Shown in pieces: positions 15,310-23,608 of a stretch of DNA of 64,000 nt. The translations under genes were made by a program, and so were the position numbers. The notes below the pieces were generated by a model, which saw nothing but the letters and a program-made list of their open reading frames with translations, made no database searches and was not told the DNA's origin. Location: positions 1-64,000 of the forward strand of contig CAYWBO010000003.1 in the NCBI GenBank assembly GCA_964456625.1, given 5' to 3'. The first letter of the stretch is position 1. Every line of letters begins with the position of its first letter. This stretch comes from Sulfidibacterium sp964456625. Its GTDB lineage: Bacteria > Bacteroidota > Bacteroidia > Bacteroidales > F082.

Positions 15310-17127
15310 TTGATCTTGAAAGAAGCACCCCCATCTGTAGCCGCTATTGTCAAAAGTCTTCCAGACAGACCGGGCGTTTATCGTTATTACGATAAAAGCG
15401 GGAAGATCATTTACGTTGGAAAGGCAAAAAATCTTAAGAAACGGGTTTCAAGTTATTTCAACAAAGAGCACGACAGCGGAAAGCTTCGCGTGTTGGTGAA
15501 GAAGATAGCGGATATTCAGTTTATCGTTACCGAAACGGAACTGGACGCTTTGCTGCTGGAAAACAATCTTATCAAGAAATTCCAGCCGCGCTATAATGTG
15601 ATGCTCAAGGATGACAAAACCTACCCGTGGCTTTGCATTAAAAAAGAGCCCTTTCCCAGGGTTTTTCCTACCCGGCACGTCATCAACGACGGATCGGAAT
15701 ATTTCGGGCCTTATGCGTCTGTGAAGATGATGAACACTTTGCTGGACATCATTCGCCAGCTGTATCCGTTACGGACCTGCTCTTTTAATCTCATCCGGAG
15801 GAACATCGAAAAGAAAAAATTCAAAGTCTGTCTTCAGTATCATATCGGGAATTGTCTTGGGCCCTGTGAGGATCTTCAGTCGGAAGAAGATTATCTGGAA
15901 ACACTGGATCAGGTACGCAATCTGATCAAAGGAAATCTGAACAAGGTGATCGATAACCTGAAGAAGATCATGAAGCAATATGCCAAAGATCTCCAGTTTG
16001 AGCGGGCGCAGCAGGTGAAGGAGAAGATAGAGATCCTTGAAAAATACAGAAGCAAATCCGTGATCGTGAACCCACGTATCAATAATGTGGATGTAGTCTC
16101 TGTCCTGGACGGACAAACCGAGGCATACGTCAATTACCTGAAAGTGGTACAGGGCTCTGTGATGCAATCACATACGGTAGAGGTAAAGAAGAAGCTGGAT
16201 GAAACACCCGAGGAAATCCTGTTGCTGGCTATGACGGATCTGCGGCAGCGTTTTGAAAGTACTTCCAAAGAGATCATCCTTCCGTTCAACGTGGCTTTCC
16301 CTTATGAAGATGTCAGGATCACGATACCGCAAAGGGGAGAGAAAAAGCAGCTGCTTGAACTCAGTCAGCGGAATGCGTGGTATTTTAAAATGGAGCGGGC
16401 CAAGCAGCAGGAACTGGTGGATCCCGAGCGGCACAGCCGGCGGATACTGGAGCGCATGAAAACCGACCTGCGCATGAACGAACTCCCGGTCACCATCGAG
16501 TGTTTTGATAATTCCAACTTCCAGGGCGCGTATCCGGTGGCTTCCATGGTGCAGTTTGTGAATGCCAAACCCATGAAAAAGGAATACCGCCATTTTAACA
16601 TCAAAACAGTGGAAGGACCCAACGATTTTGCCTCCATGGAAGAGATCATTATGCGGAGGTATGGTCGGTTGTTATCGGAGCAGAAAAGTCTTCCCAATCT
16701 GATCATCGTGGACGGTGGCAAAGGGCAGCTTAGTGCGGCGGTGAAAAGCCTGAAAGAATTGCGGCTGTACGGAAAGATCACCATCATTGGCATTGCCAAG
16801 AAACTGGAAGAGCTTTATTATCCCAACGATCCGCTACCATTGTATCTTGATAAAAGGTCGGAAACGCTTCGGGTGATTCAGCAGCTGCGGGATGAGGCGC
16901 ATCGATTCGGGATTACCCATCACCGGAAAAGAAGAGACAAGGGGACCCTGAAAACAGAGTTGGATTCCATCAAAGGAATCGGCCCGGAGACAGCAGAGAA
17001 ACTTTTGCGGGAATTTAAATCTGTGAAAAAGATTAAAGAGCTGGACGAAGGCCCCTTAGCTCAGGTTGTGGGAAAGGCCAAGGCTTCAGTAATCGTGAAA
17101 TATTTTAAATCGGAAGAGCGTAAATAA
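15310..17127 (+). CDS. uvrC: Excinuclease ABC subunit C
   Basis: 605 residues. UvrC makes both incisions around a DNA lesion after UvrAB loading. Domains in order: GIY-YIG nuclease (about 10-95, PGVYRYYD then IIYVGKAKNLKKRV), a cysteine-bearing linker, the UVR motif (about 205-240), the RNase H-like C-terminal nuclease (IECFDNSNFQGAYPVAS and IVDGGKGQL) and a helix-hairpin-helix at the end. The start is unusual: no in-frame ATG precedes the conserved region, and TTG 15310 (or TTG 15316) is the best start. A promoter lies directly upstream, so uvrC is probably read both from serS and on its own. Confidence 0.95.
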   Translation: MILKEAPPSVAAIVKSLPDRPGVYRYYDKSGKIIYVGKAKNLKKRVSSYFNKEHDSGKLRVLVKKIADIQFIVTETELDALLLENNLIKKFQPRYNVMLKDDKTYPWLCIKKEPFPRVFPTRHVINDGSEYFGPYASVKMMNTLLDIIRQLYPLRTCSFNLIRRNIEKKKFKVCLQYHIGNCLGPCEDLQSEEDYLETLDQVRNLIKGNLNKVIDNLKKIMKQYAKDLQFERAQQVKEKIEILEKYRSKSVIVNPRINNVDVVSVLDGQTEAYVNYLKVVQGSVMQSHTVEVKKKLDETPEEILLLAMTDLRQRFESTSKEIILPFNVAFPYEDVRITIPQRGEKKQLLELSQRNAWYFKMERAKQQELVDPERHSRRILERMKTDLRMNELPVTIECFDNSNFQGAYPVASMVQFVNAKPMKKEYRHFNIKTVEGPNDFASMEEIIMRRYGRLLSEQKSLPNLIIVDGGKGQLSAAVKSLKELRLYGKITIIGIAKKLEELYYPNDPLPLYLDKRSETLRVIQQLRDEAHRFGITHHRKRRDKGTLKTELDSIKGIGPETAEKLLREFKSVKKIKELDEGPLAQVVGKAKASVIVKYFKSEERK

Positions 17128-17155
17128 TTATCCTTTGCGTAACAATTAACGGCAC

Positions 17156-17183
17156 AAAAAGGCGCTTTCCAGGCGCCTTTTTT
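17156..17183. terminator. Bidirectional terminator between uvrC and tonB-like gene
   Basis: Stem aaaaaggcgc/gcgccttttt with a seven-base loop. The A-run and T-run on the two sides allow it to serve the converging uvrC (+) and TonB-like (-) transcripts. Confidence 0.88.
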
Positions 17184-17197
17184 GTAGGCTTTCAAAT

Positions 17198-17866
17198 TTA
17201 TTGAAGTATAAATTTAACGGGGATATTAAAGAATACGCGCACCGGTTTTCCGCGTTGTTTGCCGGGAACCCACTTAGGCATACTTTTTACGACCCGCATC
17301 GCTTCCTTGTCGCAACCGCCACCAATGCCACGGATAATTTCCACCTGGTCTATACTACCGTCCGGTTCTACTACGAATTTAACAAATACCGTTCCCTGAA
17401 CCCCAATTTCTTTGGCCATTTCGGGATATTGAATGTGGGCAGAAAGATATTTCATCAGGGCAACTTCCCCACCTTTAAAATGAGGCATGTCTTCCACAAC
17501 CTGGAAAATTGTTTTTTCCGGTACTTCCTCCTCTGTGGGTGAGGCGTAATTGGTCACGGGCGTACTCTGTGAAGCCCCTACATCAATATCAATGTTTTCA
17601 TTGATTTTCATGCTGTTGCTGACAATTTTGATTTGAGTCACCTGCTTGGGAGGTGGGGGTGGTAGTTTTTCTTTTTGTACCGTAACGGGTACGCTTTCCT
17701 GAATGGTTTGCTGAGTTTTCTGCTGTAGCAGATTCAGGCTCTGCTTCTGATAACTCCTGGCATTAAAAGCAAAATAGACAACACCCAGGGCGAAAATAAG
17801 GCCAATTTCAAAGAAAATCGCCGTCTTGTTCTCCAAATCGCTTTTTGTTGTTTTTCTGGCTTTCAT
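17198..17866 (-). CDS. TonB-family energy transducer, paralog 1
   Basis: 222 residues. An N-terminal cytoplasmic segment (MKARKTTKSDLENK) is followed by one membrane helix at about 16-34, a proline-rich periplasmic segment (PPPPPKQV) and a C-terminal TonB domain of about 90 residues with YPEMAKEIGVQGTVFVKFVV and the conserved GIGGGCDKEAMRVVKSMPKW. TonB proteins carry energy from the inner-membrane ExbBD motor to outer-membrane receptors. No exbB or exbD is nearby. It lies just downstream of a second, very similar copy and is separated from it by a terminator, so each copy is probably transcribed on its own. Confidence 0.9.
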   Translation of the reverse strand: MKARKTTKSDLENKTAIFFEIGLIFALGVVYFAFNARSYQKQSLNLLQQKTQQTIQESVPVTVQKEKLPPPPPKQVTQIKIVSNSMKINENIDIDVGASQSTPVTNYASPTEEEVPEKTIFQVVEDMPHFKGGEVALMKYLSAHIQYPEMAKEIGVQGTVFVKFVVEPDGSIDQVEIIRGIGGGCDKEAMRVVKSMPKWVPGKQRGKPVRVFFNIPVKFILQ

Positions 17867-18028
17867 CTTCTTGTATTTGGTTTATACTCGGTTAATCTTA
17901 ACTAAGATAGTTCATTTTCTGCATTATTTCAAGTGTTTTGGAGGTTTTTTTAAAAGACGGGGTGCCGAATTAAGCCAATGGGCATTTGGTTTGTTGAAGA
18001 ATTCAGGGGTTAGGGGCGTATTCATAAC

Positions 18029-18060
18029 AAAAAAAGGCGCTTCGAAAAGCGCCTTTTTTT
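18029..18060. terminator. Terminator between the two TonB-like genes
   Basis: Stem aaaaaaaggcgctt/aagcgccttttttt with a four-base loop, 19 bases beyond the stop of the upstream minus-strand copy. It resembles the terminator at 17156-17183, as would follow from duplication of a gene with its terminator. Confidence 0.85.
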
Positions 18061-18079
18061 ATTGTTTTATTACAAGATT

Positions 18080-18757
18080 TTATTCGAGTGTAAATTTCAC
18101 AGGAAGGTTGAAAGATACACGAACCGGTTTCCCGCGTTGTTTACCGGGAATCCATTTCGGCATACTTTTTACAACCCGGACAGCTTCTTCGTCGCAACCG
18201 CCACCAATACCACGGAGAACCTTCACATGGTCGATTTGTCCGTTGGGCTCAACTACGAAGTTGATAAATACACGTCCCTGAATTCCGCTTTCCTTTGCCA
18301 AAGCAGGATATTGAATATGAGTAGCAAGAAACTTCATCAAAGCACCCATTCCACCAGGGAACTGAGGCATGTCTTCAACGACTACGAAAATTTGCTGTTG
18401 CTGAACATCTTCGTCTTCAACAGGCGGAGTATATTTAGCAACGGCGGTGTTCATATTAGCACTTACGTCAATATCAACGTTATCGTTGACTTTTACATCA
18501 TTACTAACGATCTTAATTTGCGTTACTTGTTTCGGCGGAGGTGGCGGAGGTGGCAGTTTTTGTTTTTGTTCTGTGATAGGAACTAATTCTTCAGTGTTAT
18601 GCTGCACCTGTTGCTTAAACGTAGCTGCAGATCGCTTTTCATAACTTTTTGCATTTAAGGAGATATAGACGAGCGCCATGGCAATCACAAGGCCAATCTC
18701 GAAAAAGATCGCTTTTTTGCTCTCCAAATCCCCTTTCGCTGTTTTTCTGGATTCCAT
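18080..18757 (-). CDS. TonB-family energy transducer, paralog 2
   Basis: 225 residues, same plan as its neighbour: short N-terminal tail (MESRKTAKGDLESKKA), one membrane helix (about 17-35), proline-rich stretch PPPPPPPKQV and a C-terminal TonB domain with YPALAKESGIQGRVFINFVV and GIGGGCDEEAVRVVKSMPKW. The two proteins share most C-terminal and N-terminal residues and differ mainly in the middle linker (about 80-125), consistent with a tandem duplication followed by divergence. The exact outer-membrane partners are unknown. Confidence 0.9.
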   Translation of the reverse strand: MESRKTAKGDLESKKAIFFEIGLVIAMALVYISLNAKSYEKRSAATFKQQVQHNTEELVPITEQKQKLPPPPPPPKQVTQIKIVSNDVKVNDNVDIDVSANMNTAVAKYTPPVEDEDVQQQQIFVVVEDMPQFPGGMGALMKFLATHIQYPALAKESGIQGRVFINFVVEPNGQIDHVKVLRGIGGGCDEEAVRVVKSMPKWIPGKQRGKPVRVSFNLPVKFTLE

Positions 18758-18817
18758 CTTAATTTATTTATGTTCAAATTTTCCGCAGCTAAAATAGTTA
18801 ATTTATCTTTCACTACT

Positions 18818-19207
18818 TTATGCACTTCTGATTTTTTTTCTAAAAACGAGGTAAAAGCCGATCCACCCTAAGAGCGCTCCTACAGCGTCTGCGTAGAAGT
18901 CAAAACGGCTTCCACTTCGACCTACAAATACATATAGTTGCAATATTTCTGTAATCATTCCATATACTGAAGTAATTACTACAGAAATTATGCCAAACCA
19001 ATAACGTTTTTTACTATAAAAGTATTTTTCCCTGAAACCATAAAGTATCAGAAACACCAATGTGCCGAAAATAAAAAGATGCACCGCCTTATCCGGTTCG
19101 AGCCATCCCCAGAAGTTCTGTACCCTTGGAATATAAGAACCCGGAATGCCGGTAAGAATAAGTATGACAAGTGACCAAATGATGGCGGGCAAAAATCTTT
19201 TTAACAT
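18818..19207 (-). CDS. VanZ-like membrane protein
   Basis: 129 residues from ATG 19207 (a TTG three bases upstream is also in frame). Four hydrophobic helices and the VanZ-family pattern are visible: an acidic/His segment PDKAVHLFIFG in the second helix and the GxxxEILQ segment ITEILQLYVFVGRSGSRFDFYADAVGA. VanZ homologues are small inner-membrane proteins of unclear biochemical role; the name comes from teicoplanin resistance and does not imply it here. It follows gcvH by seven bases in the same operon. Confidence 0.85.
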   Translation of the reverse strand: MLKRFLPAIIWSLVILILTGIPGSYIPRVQNFWGWLEPDKAVHLFIFGTLVFLILYGFREKYFYSKKRYWFGIISVVITSVYGMITEILQLYVFVGRSGSRFDFYADAVGALLGWIGFYLVFRKKIRSA

Positions 19208-19214
19208 CAAAATA

Positions 19215-19595
19215 CTAAGCTTCAGTTAATTCCTTGTAGGCGGCAGCATCCAGCAGACCGTCCAGCTCAGAAGGATCGGTTATTTTAATTTTGACAATCC
19301 AACCTTCCCCGTAAGGATCTTTGTTGATGAGCTCCGGAGTGTCTTCCAGCTTTTCGTTTAGCGCCAGAATGGTTCCACCGATCGGAAGCAACAGGTCGGA
19401 AACGGTCTTAACAGCCTCAACAGTTCCAAAAACTTCTTCTTTGTCCAGTGTTTCGTCCATCGTTTCAACTTCCACAAAAACAATGTCTCCCAGCTCTTTC
19501 TGAGCGAAGTCGGTTACTCCAATCAAGGCTTCGTTGCCCTCAACTTTGATCCATTCGTGATCATTCGAATACTTTAAATTTTCTGGTATGTGCAT
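19215..19595 (-). CDS. gcvH: Glycine cleavage system H protein
   Basis: 126 residues. GcvH carries the methylamine intermediate of glycine decarboxylation on a lipoyl arm between the P, T and L proteins. The lipoylated lysine is K63 in the motif VEAVKTVSD, in the normal biotinyl/lipoyl fold, with GEGWIVKI near the end. None of the P, T or L genes is in the window. It is first in a two-gene unit with the VanZ-like gene. A TAAATTTG -7-like element at 19622-19629 on the minus strand precedes it. Confidence 0.96.
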   Translation of the reverse strand: MHIPENLKYSNDHEWIKVEGNEALIGVTDFAQKELGDIVFVEVETMDETLDKEEVFGTVEAVKTVSDLLLPIGGTILALNEKLEDTPELINKDPYGEGWIVKIKITDPSELDGLLDAAAYKELTEA

Positions 19596-19773
19596 TTCTT
19601 TTTCTGTTAGAATTAAGGCTTCAAATTTAGGATATTTTTTTATCGGTACTTCATGACTTTTGATATTAAATGTCTGTTGGTTAAATCAAAGTAGCGGGAA
19701 ACTTTGGTGAAGATTTTTCCGGTTTCCCGGGAAGGAATTGAAGGCTCTTACGGGTTATCTGACGCATAAATGA

Positions 19774-19781
19774 TACTTTTG
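19774..19781 (+). promoter_or_regulatory. -7 element of ABC-F gene
   Basis: TACTTTTG fits TAnnTTTG and lies 16 bases before ATG 19798. No good -33 TTG is found at the usual distance. Confidence 0.4.
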
Positions 19782-19797
19782 CAGAAAAATAATCGGG

Positions 19798-21729
19798 ATG
19801 ATCTCAGTCAACAATCTTTCTGTTGAATTTAGCGGTACGGCGTTGTTTGAACAGGTTTCTTTTCATGTGAGTGAAAAGGAACGGATCGGGCTGGCCGGGA
19901 AGAACGGTGCCGGAAAGACGACATTGTTACGGATTTTATGCGGCGAACAGGATGCTTCTTCCGGAAATGTGGTCATTCCTGAAAATGAAAGAGTGGGCTA
20001 CTTGCCTCAGGAAAAGAAAGTTCGGAGCAAAAAAAGTGTTTTGGAAGAAGCGCTGTCGGCATTTTCCAATGTGGAAGATCTGAAAAAGCAACGTGATAAA
20101 GTTCAGCAGGAGTTAGTTACGCGCACCGATTATGAAAGCAAATCGTATCTGAAACTTTTCGAAGAGCTGAATGCACTTAACGATCGGTTGGCTATTCTGG
20201 ATGAAGGTCAGTTGGAAGGCATGGCTGTAAAGGTACTGAGGGGCTTAGGTTTTCTGGAGGAAGAGTTGAACCGTCAGGTAAATACGTTCTCTCTGGGGTG
20301 GCAGATGCGCATTGAGCTGGCAAAACTGCTGTTGCTCCAACCCGGATTGTTATTACTTGACGAGCCTACGAATCACCTGGATTTGGATGCCATCCAATGG
20401 CTGGAAAACTATCTGAAAAGTTATAAAGGTTCGGTGATCCTGGTTTCCCATGACCGGAGTTTTCTCGATAACCTGACCACAAGGACCATCGAAATCAACA
20501 ATGGGAAAATATACGATTATAAGGTTTCCTATTCCCATTATCTTGAACTCCGTGACGAACGCATCAATCAGCAGAAGGCGGAATACAATAATCAGCAAAA
20601 GCAGATCAAAGAAGTCGAACGCTTTATCGAAAGGTTCCGATCCAAGGCTACCAAAGCCAGGCAGGTTCAGTCGCGCGTAAAGCATCTTGAGAAAATGGAA
20701 CGTGTGGCTATCGATGATCTGGATGCCTCCGGGATTCATTTCCGTTTTCCTCCCGCTCCGCGAAGCGGAAAAGTAGTGGTGGAAGGAAGCTCCGTTTCAA
20801 AGGCTTACGGTCCAAAAAAAGTGCTGAATCAGGTTGATTTTCAGATCATCAAAGGAGAAAAAGTAGCTTTTGTAGGAAGGAATGGGGAAGGAAAGACGAC
20901 GCTTTCAAAGATCCTGGCCCATCAACTGGACTCGGAGGGCGAAATCAAATTCGGACATAATGTTCATATCGGATATTATGCCCAGGATCAGTGGGAGATG
21001 CTTGATCCGTCCAAAACCGTTTTTGAAACTGTGGATGACGTGGCGGTGGGAGATATCCGGAAAAGACTGACTTCCATTCTGGGCGCATTTTTGTTCCAGG
21101 GGGAGGATATCGATAAGAAAATCAGTGTGCTTTCGGGGGGTGAAAAAGCGCGCCTTTCGTTGGCAAAACTTTTGCTAAATCCTTCTAACTTCCTTATTCT
21201 CGATGAACCTACCAACCATCTTGACCTGTTGTCGAAAGACATTCTGAAAACCGCCCTGCTGGAATACGACGGTACACTGATCCTGGTGTCCCACGACCGT
21301 GATTTTCTGAATGGCCTGACGGAGCGGTTCTATGAATTCAGAAATCATCAGATCAAAGAATTCCGTGGAACGCTGGAAGAATATCTCGAAAAGAGAAACA
21401 TTGAACAGCTTCAGGAACTGGAGGCGAAAAATCCACAAAAAAAAGAACAGAAATCCACGACTTCCGACTCTCAGCTTGACTGGGCAGCAAAAAAAGAGAA
21501 AGACCGGAAACAACGCAAGTTGAAAAAAGAGCTGGAAAGAATCGAGGCAGACATTGAGAAGCTTGAGCAGGAACTGCGCGCGGTTAACGAAAAGCTTTCC
21601 CGTCCCGAAGATTTTATGGAAGAAATTAAAAACGGCCACTTATCGAAAGAACACGGCAGGCTACAGTCGGACATCGACCGGAATTATGAGACATGGGAAG
21701 AAATACATCTTCAACTGGAGGAGGAATAG
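19798..21729 (+). CDS. ABC-F family ATPase
   Basis: 643 residues, two ABC cassettes and no membrane segment, the plan of ABC-F translation factors (Uup, YheS, EttA group). Cassette 1: Walker A GKNGAGKTTLL near residue 38, Walker B LLLLDEPTNHLD. Cassette 2: Walker A GRNGEGKTTLS, signature LSGGEKARLSLAK, Walker B FLILDEPTNHLD. The linker between cassettes (about 240-300) is the long charged helix pair that reaches into the ribosome. The C-terminus (about 545-640) is a Lys/Glu coiled coil, as in Uup. The cassette 1 signature reads FSLGW where most ABC-F proteins have FSGGW. The stop lies three bases from the stop of the converging prenyl synthase gene. Confidence 0.93.
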   Translation: MISVNNLSVEFSGTALFEQVSFHVSEKERIGLAGKNGAGKTTLLRILCGEQDASSGNVVIPENERVGYLPQEKKVRSKKSVLEEALSAFSNVEDLKKQRDKVQQELVTRTDYESKSYLKLFEELNALNDRLAILDEGQLEGMAVKVLRGLGFLEEELNRQVNTFSLGWQMRIELAKLLLLQPGLLLLDEPTNHLDLDAIQWLENYLKSYKGSVILVSHDRSFLDNLTTRTIEINNGKIYDYKVSYSHYLELRDERINQQKAEYNNQQKQIKEVERFIERFRSKATKARQVQSRVKHLEKMERVAIDDLDASGIHFRFPPAPRSGKVVVEGSSVSKAYGPKKVLNQVDFQIIKGEKVAFVGRNGEGKTTLSKILAHQLDSEGEIKFGHNVHIGYYAQDQWEMLDPSKTVFETVDDVAVGDIRKRLTSILGAFLFQGEDIDKKISVLSGGEKARLSLAKLLLNPSNFLILDEPTNHLDLLSKDILKTALLEYDGTLILVSHDRDFLNGLTERFYEFRNHQIKEFRGTLEEYLEKRNIEQLQELEAKNPQKKEQKSTTSDSQLDWAAKKEKDRKQRKLKKELERIEADIEKLEQELRAVNEKLSRPEDFMEEIKNGHLSKEHGRLQSDIDRNYETWEEIHLQLEEE

Positions 21730-21732
21730 CAA

Positions 21733-22707
21733 TTATTTTTTCCTGGAAATCATTTGTTTGGCAAGCTTTTCAAGTACTACTTTGCTTTCTTTGGGCCGAT
21801 TTACCTGTTCTATGCCTGTAAGGCTCTGATTTACATAATCCTCTATTGCCTGGTTGGTGACCTTTTCAATCTCAAGGGTGTCAAAAATGCCCTTTACTTT
21901 AGCAATTTTTTCTTCCGGTACTGCCTGTATATCATGGTAACACGACCATAACTGATCTTTGGTCTTGTCATCAGCGAGTTCCATGGCAGCAACGAAAAGG
22001 TAGGTTTTTTTGTTTTCGATGATGTCGAGTCCGGTCTTTTTTCCGAAGTCTTTTTGTTCCCCGTACAAATCGAGCAGATCATCCCTTAGCTGGAAAGCCA
22101 TTCCCAGATTCCTTCCGTACTGCGACAAGCGATCAACGTCTTCCTCCGGCGCTCCGGCGATGATGGCACCGATACGCATGCTGGCGCCGAAAAGGGCAGC
22201 CGTTTTATAATTGCTCATCAGAAGGTAATCTTCTTTGGAAACCATATCCAGACTTTCAAAATTGATGTCCATCTGCTGCCCTTCACAGGCTTCCAGGGCC
22301 GTACTATTAAAGGTCTCCAGAATAGAAGGAAGCAAATCTTTGTCCGATTGCATTACGTAACGATAAGCCAGCGCATATAAGGTATCGCCGGCCAGAATGG
22401 CAAGCTTCTGGTTCCAGCGGGTATGCACAGTTTCCTGTCCATGGCGCAACGGTGCCTCATCCATAATATCATCATGCACCAGCGTGAAATTGTGAAGCAG
22501 CTCGATAGCCAGCGCCTGAGGAATGGATTTGTAAATATCACCGCCAAACAAATCGCACGCCATCAGCGTGAAAATGGGACGGAGCCGTTTCCCTGACTGA
22601 GAAAGTGTATAAGCGATGGGTTCGTATAATTCTTTGGGACTTTTGGTAAAATTTTGTTTTCCCAGTTCTTCTGAGAATATCTGGTATAGCTGCTCGAAAG
22701 AATACAT
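21733..22707 (-). CDS. Polyprenyl diphosphate synthase (trans-type)
   Basis: 324 residues from ATG 22707; a longer frame to 22761 would overlap rfbA and is not needed. It condenses isopentenyl diphosphate with allylic diphosphates. The two aspartate-rich magnesium sites are visible: HDDIMDEAPLRHG and FQLRDDLLDLYGE, with the lysine-rich KTGLDIIENKKTYL segment between second site and C-terminus. Chain length (geranylgeranyl, heptaprenyl or octaprenyl) cannot be decided by eye, but quinone side-chain synthesis is plausible. It is last in the run RND exporter-rfbA-prenyl synthase, 16 bases after rfbA. Confidence 0.92.
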   Translation of the reverse strand: MYSFEQLYQIFSEELGKQNFTKSPKELYEPIAYTLSQSGKRLRPIFTLMACDLFGGDIYKSIPQALAIELLHNFTLVHDDIMDEAPLRHGQETVHTRWNQKLAILAGDTLYALAYRYVMQSDKDLLPSILETFNSTALEACEGQQMDINFESLDMVSKEDYLLMSNYKTAALFGASMRIGAIIAGAPEEDVDRLSQYGRNLGMAFQLRDDLLDLYGEQKDFGKKTGLDIIENKKTYLFVAAMELADDKTKDQLWSCYHDIQAVPEEKIAKVKGIFDTLEIEKVTNQAIEDYVNQSLTGIEQVNRPKESKVVLEKLAKQMISRKK

Positions 22708-22723
22708 TGTTTGCAGATAATGA

Positions 22724-23584
22724 TTAATGAATGAGATCAAGGAGATATTCTCCATAACCACTTTTTAAAAGAGGCTCCGCAATCTCCCGAAGTTGTTCGG
22801 CATTGATGAATCCTTTTTTATAAGCGATTTCTTCAATGCAGCCGATCTTCAAGTTCTGTCTTTCCTGAATAACTTCCACAAATGAAGAGGCTTGTGTCAG
22901 GGAAGCAAAAGTTCCCGTGTCCAGCCAGGCAGTGCCGCGGCTTAACATCCCCACTTTTAATTTTCCCTGCGCAAGATAATATTTATTTACATCGGTGATC
23001 TCGTATTCACCACGTGCACTGGGCTTGAGATTTTTAGCTAGTTCAACTACCGAATTATCATAAAAATAAAGTCCCGGTACAGCAAACTGCGATTTGGGTT
23101 TGGCCGGTTTTTCCTCGATGGAAAGCGCGTTCATGTCTTCATCGAATTCGACGACGCCATACCTTTCAGGATCTTTCACATGATAGGCGAATACGATGCC
23201 GCCGTCGGGGTCAGAACAGTTCATTAATAACTGCTGCAATCCGGATCCGTAAAAAATGTTGTCCCCCAAAACCAGGGCCACTTTATCCTTCCCGATGAAC
23301 TTTTCTCCGATGACAAAAGCCTGTGCCAATCCGTTGGGAACTTCCTGAACGGCGTATTCAAAATTACATCCGATACGCGAACCGTCTCCCAGCAACAATT
23401 TAAAATTGGGCGTGTCGTGAGGTGTTGAGATGATCAGGACGTCCCGGATGCCTGCCATCAGAAGAATGGACAGCGGGTAATAGATCATGGGTTTATCGTA
23501 AATGGGCATAAGCTGTTTGCTGACTGCCAGTGTCAGGGGATGGAGTCTTGTGCCGGAACCGCCTGCTAAAATTATACCTTTCAT
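22724..23584 (-). CDS. rfbA: Glucose-1-phosphate thymidylyltransferase
   Basis: 286 residues. It makes dTDP-glucose from dTTP and glucose 1-phosphate, the first step toward dTDP-rhamnose and related sugars for O-antigen or glycan. The nucleotide-binding motif GSGTRLHPLT follows GIILAG at the N-terminus; DKPMIYYPLS and LGDNIFYG are typical of the family, and the C-terminal segment (EEIAYKKGFI) matches RmlA. The remaining rml genes (B, C, D) are not in the window, so the gene is separated from its pathway partners. It starts 24 bases after the RND exporter gene. Confidence 0.96.
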   Translation of the reverse strand: MKGIILAGGSGTRLHPLTLAVSKQLMPIYDKPMIYYPLSILLMAGIRDVLIISTPHDTPNFKLLLGDGSRIGCNFEYAVQEVPNGLAQAFVIGEKFIGKDKVALVLGDNIFYGSGLQQLLMNCSDPDGGIVFAYHVKDPERYGVVEFDEDMNALSIEEKPAKPKSQFAVPGLYFYDNSVVELAKNLKPSARGEYEITDVNKYYLAQGKLKVGMLSRGTAWLDTGTFASLTQASSFVEVIQERQNLKIGCIEEIAYKKGFINAEQLREIAEPLLKSGYGEYLLDLIH

Positions 23585-23608
23585 AGTGTCGAATTTTGGG
23601 TCCTCAAT

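Noticed and set aside
18818..19207. Glycopeptide resistance from the VanZ-like gene
   Set aside because: VanZ-like genes are widespread without resistance; no vanHAX-type genes are nearby, and its partner is gcvH.
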